Assembly (NCBI RefSeq): GCF_000331025.1
Contig: NC_020055.1
Location: 1,043,870-1,107,869 of the forward strand
Source: Maridesulfovibrio hydrothermalis AM13 = DSM 14728
Lineage (GTDB): Bacteria > Desulfobacterota > Desulfovibrionia > Desulfovibrionales > Desulfovibrionaceae
Length of the DNA stretch: 64,000 nt
Direction of reading: 5' to 3'
Under the pieces are notes generated by a model. It had not been told where the DNA came from, did not search any database, and saw only the letters and a program-made list of their open reading frames with translations. Numbering within the stretch: position 1 is the stretch's first letter; every line of letters starts with the position of its first letter. Of the stretch, positions 55,642-63,994 are shown piece after piece. The translations under genes were made by a program, and so were the position numbers.

Positions 55642-56805
55642 TTAGACGTCTTCCTCGCTGTAGTATGTCTCTTCTTGAACCTTCATAGGCATGACAATTA
55701 CCAGATACTCATTGTCTTCATCACCGGTAACGCCGCATGGTGCTTCAGATCCGGTCATAGTAAAGTTGATGCCTCCGGACTGAAAATGACCGAGGATCTC
55801 AATCAGGTTTTTAGTCGGGAATGCAATGCGTTCCATTTCACCTGAAAATTCAATCTCCATAGATTCGGTAGCTGTACCAACTTCCTGTCCCTGCGAAAAG
55901 AGAACCAGTTCACCGGGGTTAAACATGAACGAAGCACAACGGTTGGAATCGGTATTGAAAATAGAGATACGGTCCAGAGCATTGAAAAGCTCGGATTTAT
56001 CCACTTTCATACGGGAAACATCATCGTCACCCAGCTTGGCCAGAAAGTTTTTGTAATTCGGAAACTGGTAATAACTGAGTGGCAGACTGAAAGTTTCTTT
56101 TCCATCAGCTGTTTTAAAGAAAAGTCTTTTTTCACTGAGGCTCATTTCAATTTCATCATCAGTCAGCCATTTTTTCAGTTCAGCAAGATATTTTTTCTGA
56201 ATGAGAATTCCTTCTTCAGGAAGCAGAGCATGAATGTCATCATTCAGGAATTTAAGCCTTGCAAACTGATGTCCGTTCAGACCGCATACTTCGATGAACT
56301 TTCCATTGTCATCAGCAGAGGGAACTATGTTCATGCAGGCAATAGCCTCCATGCTGTCTTCGTCGCTTATGCAGAATGCAACGCGCTCGATGAGTTCAAG
56401 CAGAAAATCTCCTGACCAGAAGACAGCTCCTTCAGCAGGAAAATCAGAAAATTTCTGAAACCATGTAGGATCATTCACAGGGAGTTTGTATTTTCTTGAT
56501 CCCTGCTCCACCAGAATTGATGAGCCGTCAGAATCGTTCTTGATGGTAAGTTCGCCGGAAGGCAGTTTGCGTACAAGTTCATAAAAGGCGCGACCCTGAA
56601 CTCCTGCAAGACCCTCTTCTATTATTTCGGCCGGATATGTTCCGCAGAATTCCAGATTAGAATCAGTGGACATAATCCGCAGATTTCCACTTTCGCTTTT
56701 CAGCCAGATAGTGCGCAGATATGCAGCTCCTGTCTTGGCGGGAATAATGCTGGCGGACTTCTGCAACCCTTCGATCACTTCATCCCTATTCACCTTTAAA
56801 TACAT
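55642..56805 (-). CDS. dnaN: DNA polymerase III beta sliding clamp
   Basis: 387 aa, a little longer than the usual 366-380. Three repeated clamp folds are visible: residues 1-120, 125-255 and 260-387. Family-typical pieces include GRAFYELVRKLPSGELTIK, FLLELIERVAFCISDED and NTDSNRCASFMF. The C-terminal hydrophobic pocket region ITGDEDNEYLVIVMPMKV is close to the canonical MPMR/MPVR ending but extended by a short tail. It forms the ring that holds the replicative polymerase on DNA. AAGGAG precedes the ATG. It lies between dnaA and gyrB, the standard order. Confidence 0.97.
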   Translation of the reverse strand: MYLKVNRDEVIEGLQKSASIIPAKTGAAYLRTIWLKSESGNLRIMSTDSNLEFCGTYPAEIIEEGLAGVQGRAFYELVRKLPSGELTIKNDSDGSSILVEQGSRKYKLPVNDPTWFQKFSDFPAEGAVFWSGDFLLELIERVAFCISDEDSMEAIACMNIVPSADDNGKFIEVCGLNGHQFARLKFLNDDIHALLPEEGILIQKKYLAELKKWLTDDEIEMSLSEKRLFFKTADGKETFSLPLSYYQFPNYKNFLAKLGDDDVSRMKVDKSELFNALDRISIFNTDSNRCASFMFNPGELVLFSQGQEVGTATESMEIEFSGEMERIAFPTKNLIEILGHFQSGGINFTMTGSEAPCGVTGDEDNEYLVIVMPMKVQEETYYSEEDV

Positions 56806-56938
56806 TATATTCTCCTTGTAACTTTAGTAAGGTCGGTTCGTATGTTTCTTAGTTGCTTAACTAGTTGAAATATAAAACTATTCAATGAGCAAAACTTGTT
56901 ATGTTTAAGTGACACTTTGATCTGCTTTGCGGTCGTTT

Positions 56939-58243
56939 TCAGTTTGAGACACGCAACAGACACTTATTCTTCAAATCTATTAACAGCCTTTTCAAAACCT
57001 TATCATCCTTTTGTAATTTATGGATTTTTTTTACTGAATAAAGAACAGTTGAGTGATCCTTGCCACCAAATACCCTGCCAAGGGCCGGGTAGGATATGCC
57101 TAAAAGCTCCCTGCAAAGGTACATGGCAATCTGCCTTGCATGGGCAGTCATCTTGTGTCTTTTGCTACCTGTCAGATCAGACGGTTTAAGTTTGAAATGC
57201 TCGGAAACAGATTCAATCACGTATTCAGGAGTAAGGGTTGCGTCAGCTTTTTCCTCCGTGTTACTGAGAATATGTTCAAAGTCCCGGTCATCCATGTTTT
57301 TGCGGACGAGTTCCCGGAAGGCCGATAGCTTGATGATGATACCCTGAAGGTATCTGAAATCTTGAAATCTCTGTGAAAGTGTAAGAATTTGATCTTTAGT
57401 AAGAGGCAGTTTTTTAAGCTTACATTGCTTTTGAACATAGCTGGCTCTGATTTCAAGATCAGGGCGTTTAAGGGTGACGATAAGTCCCCACTCCAGCCTT
57501 GATTTCAGGTTTTTATCCAGAAAGTCATATGAAGCCAGTTTGTCAGAACAACTGAAGACCATCTGTTTTCCATTTTCATAAAAATTATTGAAAATGGAAA
57601 TTAGCTCCTGTTGTAAGTGTTCGTATTTTCCGATTTGTTTCAGATCATCCAGAAAGAAATATTCGTAATCAAAAAAATGGTTTCTGGCCCTCATGGCATC
57701 CCCGCCGAAGCGTACGGAATAGATGTTCTGAACATCGTCAATATTGCCCATGAAGATTTTTTCCCGATCAACCTTTTTACTGACCTCGTTGGCAATGGCT
57801 TTAAGCAGATGCGACTTGCCTGAGCCGCTCTTGCCGCAAATAACAAAGGGGTTGAAGGATACATTATCGACTCTGGTGACTTCTCTTGCTGAAGCCAGAG
57901 GAAAATAGTTCTTCTTGCCGATCAGAAAATTTTCAAAGGTGAAGTTGTGCCCGAAAGGAAAATCAATTTTCTTGGCACTGGAAATCTGCTTTGCTGCAGC
58001 ATTTCCTGAAACACCGTTATTTGAGTATGAAACAGAAAATCCGCTGCCGAGGAATAGTCCGAGCTGTTCCTCAAAGCGGTCCTGAATACTTGATTTGAAC
58101 CACTGGCCGAAAAAAGCATGTGGAAAAGTGACCACGACTTCGCCGTTCTCATCAGAAATGTCGATGTTAATGGGGTCGAACCAGCGGGTAAGCTCGCTGT
58201 CAGAGCATGAATTTAGGAGATGATTTCTCAGTGCGTCTTTCAC
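56939..58243 (-). CDS. dnaA: Chromosomal replication initiator DnaA (divergent AAA+ motifs)
   Basis: 434 aa, shorter than the usual 445-470, with GTG start at 58243. Domain I is short (1-75) and the linker is brief (75-95). In the AAA+ part the Walker A is GKSGSGKS (137-144) rather than GGxGLGKT, and Walker B is FFLDDLKQIG rather than LLIDDIQFL; the arginine-finger segment KSRLEWGL is kept. Domain IV has the intact DNA-binding signature GGKDHSTVLYSVKKI. It begins replication by opening the origin. Desulfovibrio genomes can carry more than one dnaA-like gene, so a second, more canonical copy may exist elsewhere. Position before dnaN supports the call. Confidence 0.92.
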   Translation of the reverse strand: MKDALRNHLLNSCSDSELTRWFDPINIDISDENGEVVVTFPHAFFGQWFKSSIQDRFEEQLGLFLGSGFSVSYSNNGVSGNAAAKQISSAKKIDFPFGHNFTFENFLIGKKNYFPLASAREVTRVDNVSFNPFVICGKSGSGKSHLLKAIANEVSKKVDREKIFMGNIDDVQNIYSVRFGGDAMRARNHFFDYEYFFLDDLKQIGKYEHLQQELISIFNNFYENGKQMVFSCSDKLASYDFLDKNLKSRLEWGLIVTLKRPDLEIRASYVQKQCKLKKLPLTKDQILTLSQRFQDFRYLQGIIIKLSAFRELVRKNMDDRDFEHILSNTEEKADATLTPEYVIESVSEHFKLKPSDLTGSKRHKMTAHARQIAMYLCRELLGISYPALGRVFGGKDHSTVLYSVKKIHKLQKDDKVLKRLLIDLKNKCLLRVSN

Positions 58244-58597
58244 GTGAATTCTATTTTTTTAATGGGTGTTGTAAGTGTTTAAAATAAAAGTAAAAAAAAT
58301 AAGAAAAAAAGCTAAAAAAACCAACCCCCGCGACCACAGGTTCTTATACATTAAAATATAGCTTAAGCCAAGGCAGATTCGCCGTTAAAACGTTTTTACG
58401 TTGCGGGACTGTTCTTACCCTGCAAAAAAAATAAAATTGCAATCAGAGGCTATTTAAGCCACAATCTCTGTTCAACTGACGGGCCGTCCCAAAGCAGCAA
58501 TCTGCTCTTGCTTTCCGAACTTCTCTTTTTTAACGGCCTCAAGGAAAACTTTAATTTGAGCAGTGAGCTAAACCAAACCCCAAATGGAGTCTTTTCA
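58244..58597. other. 354-base divergent region between dnaA and HcyBio, possible origin-linked
   Basis: The half next to dnaA (58262-58320) is almost pure A/T with runs of A, suitable for unwinding. The rest contains several small hairpins, including CAGAG...CTCTG (about 58445-58470) and AACG-TTTTTA-CGTT near 58390. No TTATCCACA or close variant was seen on either strand, so an origin is only inferred from gene context. It also holds the HcyBio promoter and a leader of up to 270 bases. Confidence 0.35.
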
Positions 58598-59770
58598 ATG
58601 GCCAAGACCTTTGAAGTCAACAAGACTATAAAAGAAATTAACGATCGAATTAAAAAGGGTAAGGCTGTAGTCGTCAACGCCGAGGAAATGGTCGAGATCG
58701 TCCGTTCCAAAGGTAAGGTTGAAGCAGCCAAAGAAATAGACGTTGTTACTACCGGGACTTTCTCTCCCATGTGCTCCTCGGGAATGATGTTCAATATAGG
58801 GCAGGTTCCGCCCCTTATTAAGACTTCACAGGTCTGGCTGAACAATGTGCCATGTTATGCGGGTGTCGCAGCTGTGGACTCATATATCGGCGTTACAGAG
58901 CCTTCTGAGGATGATCCTTTGAACAAAGTTCATCCCGGTCGCTTTGCATACGGTGGCGGGCATGTAATCGAAGATCTCATTGCCGGCAAGACAGTTCGTC
59001 TGAAAGCAAAGGGGTATGGCACTGACTGCTACCCGCGTCGTGAAATTGAAAAAGATATTTCTTTAAAAGATCTGCCTAATGCTGTCATGATGAATCCCCG
59101 CAACTGTTATCAGAATTACAATTGCGCAGTGAACATGACCAGCAGAACAATTTATACTTACATGGGACCGCTGAAACCTAATCAGCGTAATGCCAACTTT
59201 GCCACTGCCGGTCAGCTTTCCCCGCTGTTTAACGATCCCTATTTGAAGACTATCGGCATGGGAACACGCATTTTCCTTTGCGGCGCTCAGGGGTATGTTA
59301 TCGGGTCCGGAACTCAGCATGTAAAAGCTCCGCAGCGTAATGAACGCGGGATTCCGCTCACACCGTCAGGAACTCTGATGCTGAAAGCCGACCTTGAAGG
59401 CATGGACCCGCGCTATTTCCGCGGACTCAGCTTCCCCGGATACGGTTGCACCGCATCTGTCGGGGTAGGTATTCCTATTCCTGTTCTAAACGAGGAGATG
59501 GCCTGGTTTACCGGAGTAAGCGATGCGGATATCCAGATGCCGGTTAAGGACTACGGTTACGACTATCCTAACGGAGTAGGTCAGGTTCTTGCCCATGTGA
59601 CTATGGAAGAACTAAAATCCGGAGAAATAACCATCAACGGCAAGGATATTCCTACCGTCCCTATGACCAGTTATGTGATGTCTCTTGAGATTGCAGACAA
59701 GCTTAAGAGCTGGATTGAAAAGGGTGAGTTTCTGTTGTCTGAACCTGTAGATAAGATTGAATCAGAATAA
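58598..59770 (+). CDS. Homocysteine biosynthesis protein, DUF39/HcyBio family
   Basis: 390 aa. ATG at 58598 with GGAGT eight bases upstream; an upstream in-frame ATG (58508) would add 30 non-conserved residues. It belongs to the DUF39 (HcyBio) family that, in sulfate reducers and methanogens, makes homocysteine from aspartate semialdehyde with sulfide. Conserved Cys-containing motifs include TGTFSPMCSSG, YGTDCYPRRE and RNCYQNYNCAVN, and GCTASVGVGIPIP. No CBS or ferredoxin domain is fused. The family's usual NIL/ferredoxin partner is not adjacent here. A terminator follows. Function is by family membership. Confidence 0.9.
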   Translation: MAKTFEVNKTIKEINDRIKKGKAVVVNAEEMVEIVRSKGKVEAAKEIDVVTTGTFSPMCSSGMMFNIGQVPPLIKTSQVWLNNVPCYAGVAAVDSYIGVTEPSEDDPLNKVHPGRFAYGGGHVIEDLIAGKTVRLKAKGYGTDCYPRREIEKDISLKDLPNAVMMNPRNCYQNYNCAVNMTSRTIYTYMGPLKPNQRNANFATAGQLSPLFNDPYLKTIGMGTRIFLCGAQGYVIGSGTQHVKAPQRNERGIPLTPSGTLMLKADLEGMDPRYFRGLSFPGYGCTASVGVGIPIPVLNEEMAWFTGVSDADIQMPVKDYGYDYPNGVGQVLAHVTMEELKSGEITINGKDIPTVPMTSYVMSLEIADKLKSWIEKGEFLLSEPVDKIESE

Positions 59771-59796
59771 TTATCTAGATTAGTAAGTTTAATATA

Positions 59797-59833
59797 AAAT
59801 CCGGTGAAGCAATTGTTTCACCGGATTTTTTTA
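59797..59833 (+). terminator. Terminator of HcyBio gene
   Basis: Perfect 12-bp stem AAATCCGGTGAA / TTCACCGGATTT around an 8-base loop, followed by T residues. It lies about 27 bases after the stop. Confidence 0.9.
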
Positions 59834-59920
59834 ACTTGACTGTCATGAGAGATTTGAGTCATCTCAATTCTTATTTTTAAATATTTTCAACATCTTAAAA
59901 TAAATTAATTATTTTTGATT

Positions 59921-60802
59921 ATGACTGACAGAAGTTTAAAAGCTGACATTCTTTTGCTTATCACGGCGATTATCTGGGGCGCAGCATTTGTTGCCCAGAG
60001 AGTCGGGATGGACTATATGGGGCCGCTCACTTTTAATGCGGTCCGTTTTGCATTGGGAGCCGTAGCATTACTGCCGCTTATCTATAGTCTGGACAGGGAG
60101 AAGAAGAAAGACGGAACATACCGTAAGGTGGAGTTGGGCAGTTTTTTAAAGGGCAGCTTGATTGCCGGCGGAGCACTATTTCTAGGCGCAACATTTCAGC
60201 AGTGGGGGATGGTTTATACAACTGCCGGAAATGCGGGATTTATTACCGGATTATATGTGGTTTTTGTTCCTGTTTTCGGTTTGTTCTTCAAGCAAAAAAC
60301 AGGACTTCCCACTTGGATAGGAGCATTGCTTGCCGTAACAGGCATGTATTTGCTCAGTGTTAATGAAGAATTTCATATTGAATTCGGTGATTTACTGGTT
60401 TTATGCAGTGCATTTTTCTGGGCAGGTCATGTCATTGTCATTTCACTTCTTGCCACCAGAGTTGATCCAGTTAAATTTGCCGGCGGACAGTTTGTCGCCT
60501 GTTCAATTTTCAGTTTTATGGGTGCATTCATTTTTGAAAATGTATCGCTTGCAGGGATAATCGATGGAGCTGTCCCTATTCTCTACGGTGGATTGATGTC
60601 AGTTGGAGTTGCCTATACTCTACAAGTCATAGCGCAGCAGGATGCAAAGCCTGCTCACGCAGCAATTATTTTGAGTCTTGAGTCGGTATTTGCTGCGCTG
60701 GCTGGATATGTACTGCTTGGTGAGATGCTCACAGTTCAAGGTATGGCAGGTTGCGCTCTGATGCTTTGCGGGATGATTATTTCGCAGGTTAAGTCCAGTT
60801 AG
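59921..60802 (+). CDS. EamA-family exporter (DMT superfamily)
   Basis: 293 aa from the ATG at 59921; a TTG two codons earlier is an alternative. Ten membrane helices form two EamA repeats (about 5-140 and 150-290), with LITAIIWGAAFVAQRVGMDYMGP in the first and LSLESVFAALAGYVLLGEMLT in the second, the usual repeat signature. It should export small metabolites such as amino acids or their derivatives, but the substrate is unknown. It stands alone after the HcyBio terminator. No ribosome site is clear, the start region being AT-rich. Confidence 0.88.
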   Translation: MTDRSLKADILLLITAIIWGAAFVAQRVGMDYMGPLTFNAVRFALGAVALLPLIYSLDREKKKDGTYRKVELGSFLKGSLIAGGALFLGATFQQWGMVYTTAGNAGFITGLYVVFVPVFGLFFKQKTGLPTWIGALLAVTGMYLLSVNEEFHIEFGDLLVLCSAFFWAGHVIVISLLATRVDPVKFAGGQFVACSIFSFMGAFIFENVSLAGIIDGAVPILYGGLMSVGVAYTLQVIAQQDAKPAHAAIILSLESVFAALAGYVLLGEMLTVQGMAGCALMLCGMIISQVKSS

Positions 60803-60837
60803 AATTATGGTAGTAATTAATTTTTATAGATAAAAAT

Positions 60838-60884
60838 GGGAAGAGTCTGACCTGCATAAGTTAAACTCCTCCCTATTGCTGTAT
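60838..60884. terminator. Possible bidirectional terminator between EamA and flavoprotein genes
   Basis: GGGAAGAGT pairs with ACTCCTCCC at 8 of 9 positions around a 27-base AT-rich loop. It lies between convergent genes. No strong T tract. Confidence 0.35.
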
Positions 60885-60913
60885 TAATTACTATCAGGGT
60901 CGCCAAGACATCT

Positions 60914-62056
60914 TTAATCCCATTTTTTCTTGAGCATAAACTTATATGAGCGTACGCCGTGCACCATGTCGGCCAGCAGTCTGGGCATTGACTTGAATGC
61001 TATCTTGAAAGACATGTGTTTAAGCAGTCTTTGCGAATAAAACAGAGTCCATCGCAGTCTGTTGGAGTATTGCAGTTCGGGGAAGACGTATTTTTCTAAT
61101 CTTGGGATATAGAACTGCTCGGGATTTTTGTTTTCTACTATGCCTTTGGCTATGGCATCTGCAACGTAACGTCCTGATTGCAGGGCGTAGAATATTCCTT
61201 CTCCGAAGAGCGGTTCAACCAGCCCTGCTGCATCCCCCGCCAGAATGGTTCGCCCGAAACATGGATTTTTCATAAAGTTTCCATAGGGTAACGGGAAACC
61301 TCTCATGGGCAGTGATTCAGGATTTACAATACCTTGCGATTTCAGGAAATCCATGTAGGTGGCTTTGAAGTTCGTGGTGCAGCGGTTGAGTGCTCCTATT
61401 CCGGTCACTACTTTTCCTTTGGCGGGGAAAACCCATAGATATCCGGCTTTGAGATGGCCTATATATAACTCAGGTTTTTTGACTTCACGGGGAAAATCTT
61501 TGGCATCAAAAATTATTTCGATTGTGGAAGCCATATTTTCGCGCCACTTTTCTTTGTCGTAAGGCAGGAATTTTCTGATTGTAGAATTTACGCCGTCGGC
61601 CCCGATGAGATATTTACCTTTGAAAATACGGTTCGATTTTGTTTTTATCTCAGCGTCTTTGTAATTACAGCAGGTAATTTCTTCGCCTGTGAAAATGTGC
61701 GCTCCGGCATTTGCAGCTTTTTGCAGAAGGAAGTAATCAAAGTCTACCCGATCCACAAAGCGGAACGGGATTGAGGACTTTGCGTCCCGGATTTTATGAT
61801 CACGGTAATGGATGGAATATTCAGGTGATTCGAAGTTTATGATGCCTTTTTCTTTTAATAGATCTGCATTGCAATCAAAGACTTTTTCTAATGTTTGTAT
61901 GGTCTTGTGAGTTATAAGACCGCCACAGAGCTTTTTTCTCGGGAACTCTGCTTTGTCGATGATGGCTACTTTAAATCCTTTTCGGGCGAGAACACAGGCG
62001 GCTGTAGATCCTGTAGGACCACCTCCTGCAATAATGACATCAAATTTACCGGACAC
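60914..62056 (-). CDS. Geranylgeranyl reductase-family FAD protein
   Basis: 380 aa. GTG start at 62056 is favoured because AGGAG lies six bases upstream and the FAD loop VIIAGGGPTGSTAA follows at residue 7; a longer upstream frame has no ribosome site. Family pieces: FPRKKLCGGLI near residue 44, RVDFDYFLLQKA, IGADGVNSTIRKFLP and AGDAAGLVEPLFGEGIFYALQSGR. Related enzymes reduce prenyl chains of lipids, chlorophyll or quinones. In a bacterium without photosynthesis, menaquinone or isoprenoid reduction is plausible, but the substrate is open. It is divergent from the HAD gene, 112 bases apart, and converges on the EamA exporter gene. Confidence 0.85.
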   Translation of the reverse strand: MSGKFDVIIAGGGPTGSTAACVLARKGFKVAIIDKAEFPRKKLCGGLITHKTIQTLEKVFDCNADLLKEKGIINFESPEYSIHYRDHKIRDAKSSIPFRFVDRVDFDYFLLQKAANAGAHIFTGEEITCCNYKDAEIKTKSNRIFKGKYLIGADGVNSTIRKFLPYDKEKWRENMASTIEIIFDAKDFPREVKKPELYIGHLKAGYLWVFPAKGKVVTGIGALNRCTTNFKATYMDFLKSQGIVNPESLPMRGFPLPYGNFMKNPCFGRTILAGDAAGLVEPLFGEGIFYALQSGRYVADAIAKGIVENKNPEQFYIPRLEKYVFPELQYSNRLRWTLFYSQRLLKHMSFKIAFKSMPRLLADMVHGVRSYKFMLKKKWD

Positions 62057-62168
62057 TTGGACTCCTGAGAATATTTTAATAAGCGGAATATGTGCTTGAT
62101 TTAAGTTAGATTTTAATAACGTGTGAAACACACTTGGGCAAGCAAGACCATACGAAAGATATCGGAAA

Positions 62169-62837
62169 ATGAAAAAAATAGAAGCAATAGTATTTGATTT
62201 TGATGGGACATTAGCTGAATTAACCATTGATTTCAGCGATATGAAAAGAAAACTTAAGGCTCTGGGCAGTGCTTTTATGGACCCGTTGCCGGATAAAGAT
62301 GAGCTTCCGGCCCTTGAATGGGTTGATTATATGGCAGACTGCCTTTCAAATGATGATCCTGATCTGGGCAAAGAGTTTCATACCCGTTGCAGATTTTTGA
62401 TTATCAGTATGGAGCTTGAAGCCGCGCGTACAGGTAACCTGTTTCCTTTTACCTGTGAGGTGTTGAACGGACTGGGTGAATCCGGTATTAAAACCGGTGT
62501 TATCACCCGTAATACAGGTTCAGCTGTACGGGAGATGGTCCCTGATATTGATAAAATTTCCGGTTGCTTTCTTTCCCGCGAAGATGTGGAAAATGTGAAA
62601 CCGCATCCGGATCATCTTTTCAAGGCTCTAGAGATGATTGGTGTTTCCGCTACCAGTTCACTTATGGTAGGAGATCATCACATTGATATAGAAACCGGAA
62701 AACGTGCCGGAACTATGACCGCAGGTGTTGCAACCGGCAGAGTTTCAATTGATGAGCTTAACAAAGCAGATCCAGATTTTGTGGCAGCGGATTGTGCGGA
62801 GCTGATAAAAATTTTGAAAAATAAAAATTTATTATAA
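62169..62837 (+). CDS. HAD-superfamily hydrolase, phosphoglycolate phosphatase-like
   Basis: 222 aa. HAD motifs: I FDFDGTLAEL (nucleophile D11), II GVITRN, III Lys in VKPHPDHLF and IV MVGDHHIDIETGKRAG. A helical cap (about 20-100) follows motif I, so it belongs to the Gph/PGP-like subgroup (cap type C1). It should dephosphorylate a small phosphate ester with magnesium in the cytoplasm; the substrate is not predictable. It is monocistronic, with a good terminator downstream. No ribosome site stronger than AAGATATCGG is visible. Confidence 0.88.
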   Translation: MKKIEAIVFDFDGTLAELTIDFSDMKRKLKALGSAFMDPLPDKDELPALEWVDYMADCLSNDDPDLGKEFHTRCRFLIISMELEAARTGNLFPFTCEVLNGLGESGIKTGVITRNTGSAVREMVPDIDKISGCFLSREDVENVKPHPDHLFKALEMIGVSATSSLMVGDHHIDIETGKRAGTMTAGVATGRVSIDELNKADPDFVAADCAELIKILKNKNLL

Positions 62838-62853
62838 AAAAAATGTACTATTG

Positions 62854-62892
62854 CACCCGCTGCCGGCATCAGCTGACAGCGGGTGTTTTTTT
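62854..62892 (+). terminator. Terminator of HAD gene, shared with DUF362 gene end
   Basis: CACCCGCTG pairs with CAGCGGGTG around a 14-base loop, followed by seven T residues (62886-62892). The T tract touches the stop codon of the convergent DUF362 gene. Confidence 0.88.
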
Positions 62893-63994
62893 AAATAGTA
62901 ATCAGCTTGTAGTTACGTGATCCAAGTCCTATTTCTTCAGCATATTTAAGTCCGAAGCAGTCAGGACATTCAGGGGAGAGAGATTTGAATTTATCATCAC
63001 CTTGAGTAAGTCCGTCCGGAAGCCGGCTAGGGTACAGGGGCGGAGCTGCGTTAATCATATCAAGTGAAGCCTGATCAATGGCTACCGGATCAGAGGATAT
63101 CATGATTCCTAAATCAGGGCATACCGGAGCATCACTATAGCCGTGACAGTCACAGTCAGGGGTAATATTCATCAAAAAGTTGATGTGCATGGCAGGACGC
63201 TTAAGGTTATCCAGAATAGCTTTGTTGTATTCAACAAGACGTTTTGTGAATTCATCAACATCTTTTTTCCAGTCAATAATGATCGCGCCATATCTGCATG
63301 ATAAAAAACAGCGACCGCATCCACTGCAATTGCCATTCATTATTACACGTCCATCATCATCCAGATCCAAAGCACTTGCCGCGCACTCAGTGATACATAC
63401 GCCGCACCCGGTGCATTTTTCAGGTTTTAGCTTGGGGCCGGTGGAAAGGTGAATATGCATTTTACCTTTTTTGGAGGCGCAGCCCATACCTACGTTTTTT
63501 ATAGCTCCTCCGTAACCGGCAAGGCCATGCCCTTTAACATGGTTCAGTGTAACCAGCATGTCAGCTTCCATAAACATGCCGCCTACATATGCTTCAGAAA
63601 TATGATTTCCGGCATATGGAACAGTTATTTCATATTCTCCTCTAAGGCCGTCAGCGAACATAACCGGAGCACCGATGACATTAGGATCGTAGCCATGACG
63701 CGCTGCAAGCAACCCGTGCGAAACAGATTCACCACGATCACCAACGTATAATGTGCTGGTATCTGTAAAAAAAGGTTTGGCTCCGGCTTTTTTTAAAAAG
63801 TCCACAATAGGGCGCAAATTCAGAGCATTCAAATATGCTGTATTGCCGCTTTCGCCAAAGTGAACTTTCAAAGCAACCATATTTCCGGAGTCGATAATCG
63901 CATTCATGCCTGACTGTTTCAGCAGTTTTTTCATTTTGAGTGCATGAGGTGATTTCCGGCTGGTGCGTAAATTCCAAAAATATACTTTTGACAT
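62891..63994 (-). CDS. DUF362 protein with two [4Fe-4S] clusters
   Basis: 367 aa. The main fold (residues about 1-190 and 270-367) is DUF362: KVHFGESGNTAYLN, TDTSTLYVGDRGES, GHGLAGYGGAIKNVGMGCASKKGK. A ferredoxin insert (about 190-245) has CTGCGVCITEC and CSGCGRCFLSC, enough for two [4Fe-4S] clusters. Late segment ISSDPVAIDQASLDMI is also family-typical. Related proteins are common in anaerobes and are thought to pass electrons; the partner is unknown. The ATG is at 63994, near the right edge of the window. No signal peptide, so it is likely cytoplasmic. The upstream region is not in the window. Confidence 0.88.
   Translation of the reverse strand: MSKVYFWNLRTSRKSPHALKMKKLLKQSGMNAIIDSGNMVALKVHFGESGNTAYLNALNLRPIVDFLKKAGAKPFFTDTSTLYVGDRGESVSHGLLAARHGYDPNVIGAPVMFADGLRGEYEITVPYAGNHISEAYVGGMFMEADMLVTLNHVKGHGLAGYGGAIKNVGMGCASKKGKMHIHLSTGPKLKPEKCTGCGVCITECAASALDLDDDGRVIMNGNCSGCGRCFLSCRYGAIIIDWKKDVDEFTKRLVEYNKAILDNLKRPAMHINFLMNITPDCDCHGYSDAPVCPDLGIMISSDPVAIDQASLDMINAAPPLYPSRLPDGLTQGDDKFKSLSPECPDCFGLKYAEEIGLGSRNYKLITI

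Noticed and set aside
58244-58440. DnaA boxes for a standard oriC
   Set aside because: No TTATCCACA or single-mismatch copies were seen on either strand; only an A/T-rich stretch is supported.
58330-58597. SAM-I riboswitch before HcyBio
   Set aside because: The GGGACTGGCCC-type core and the later GGCAACC element are missing.
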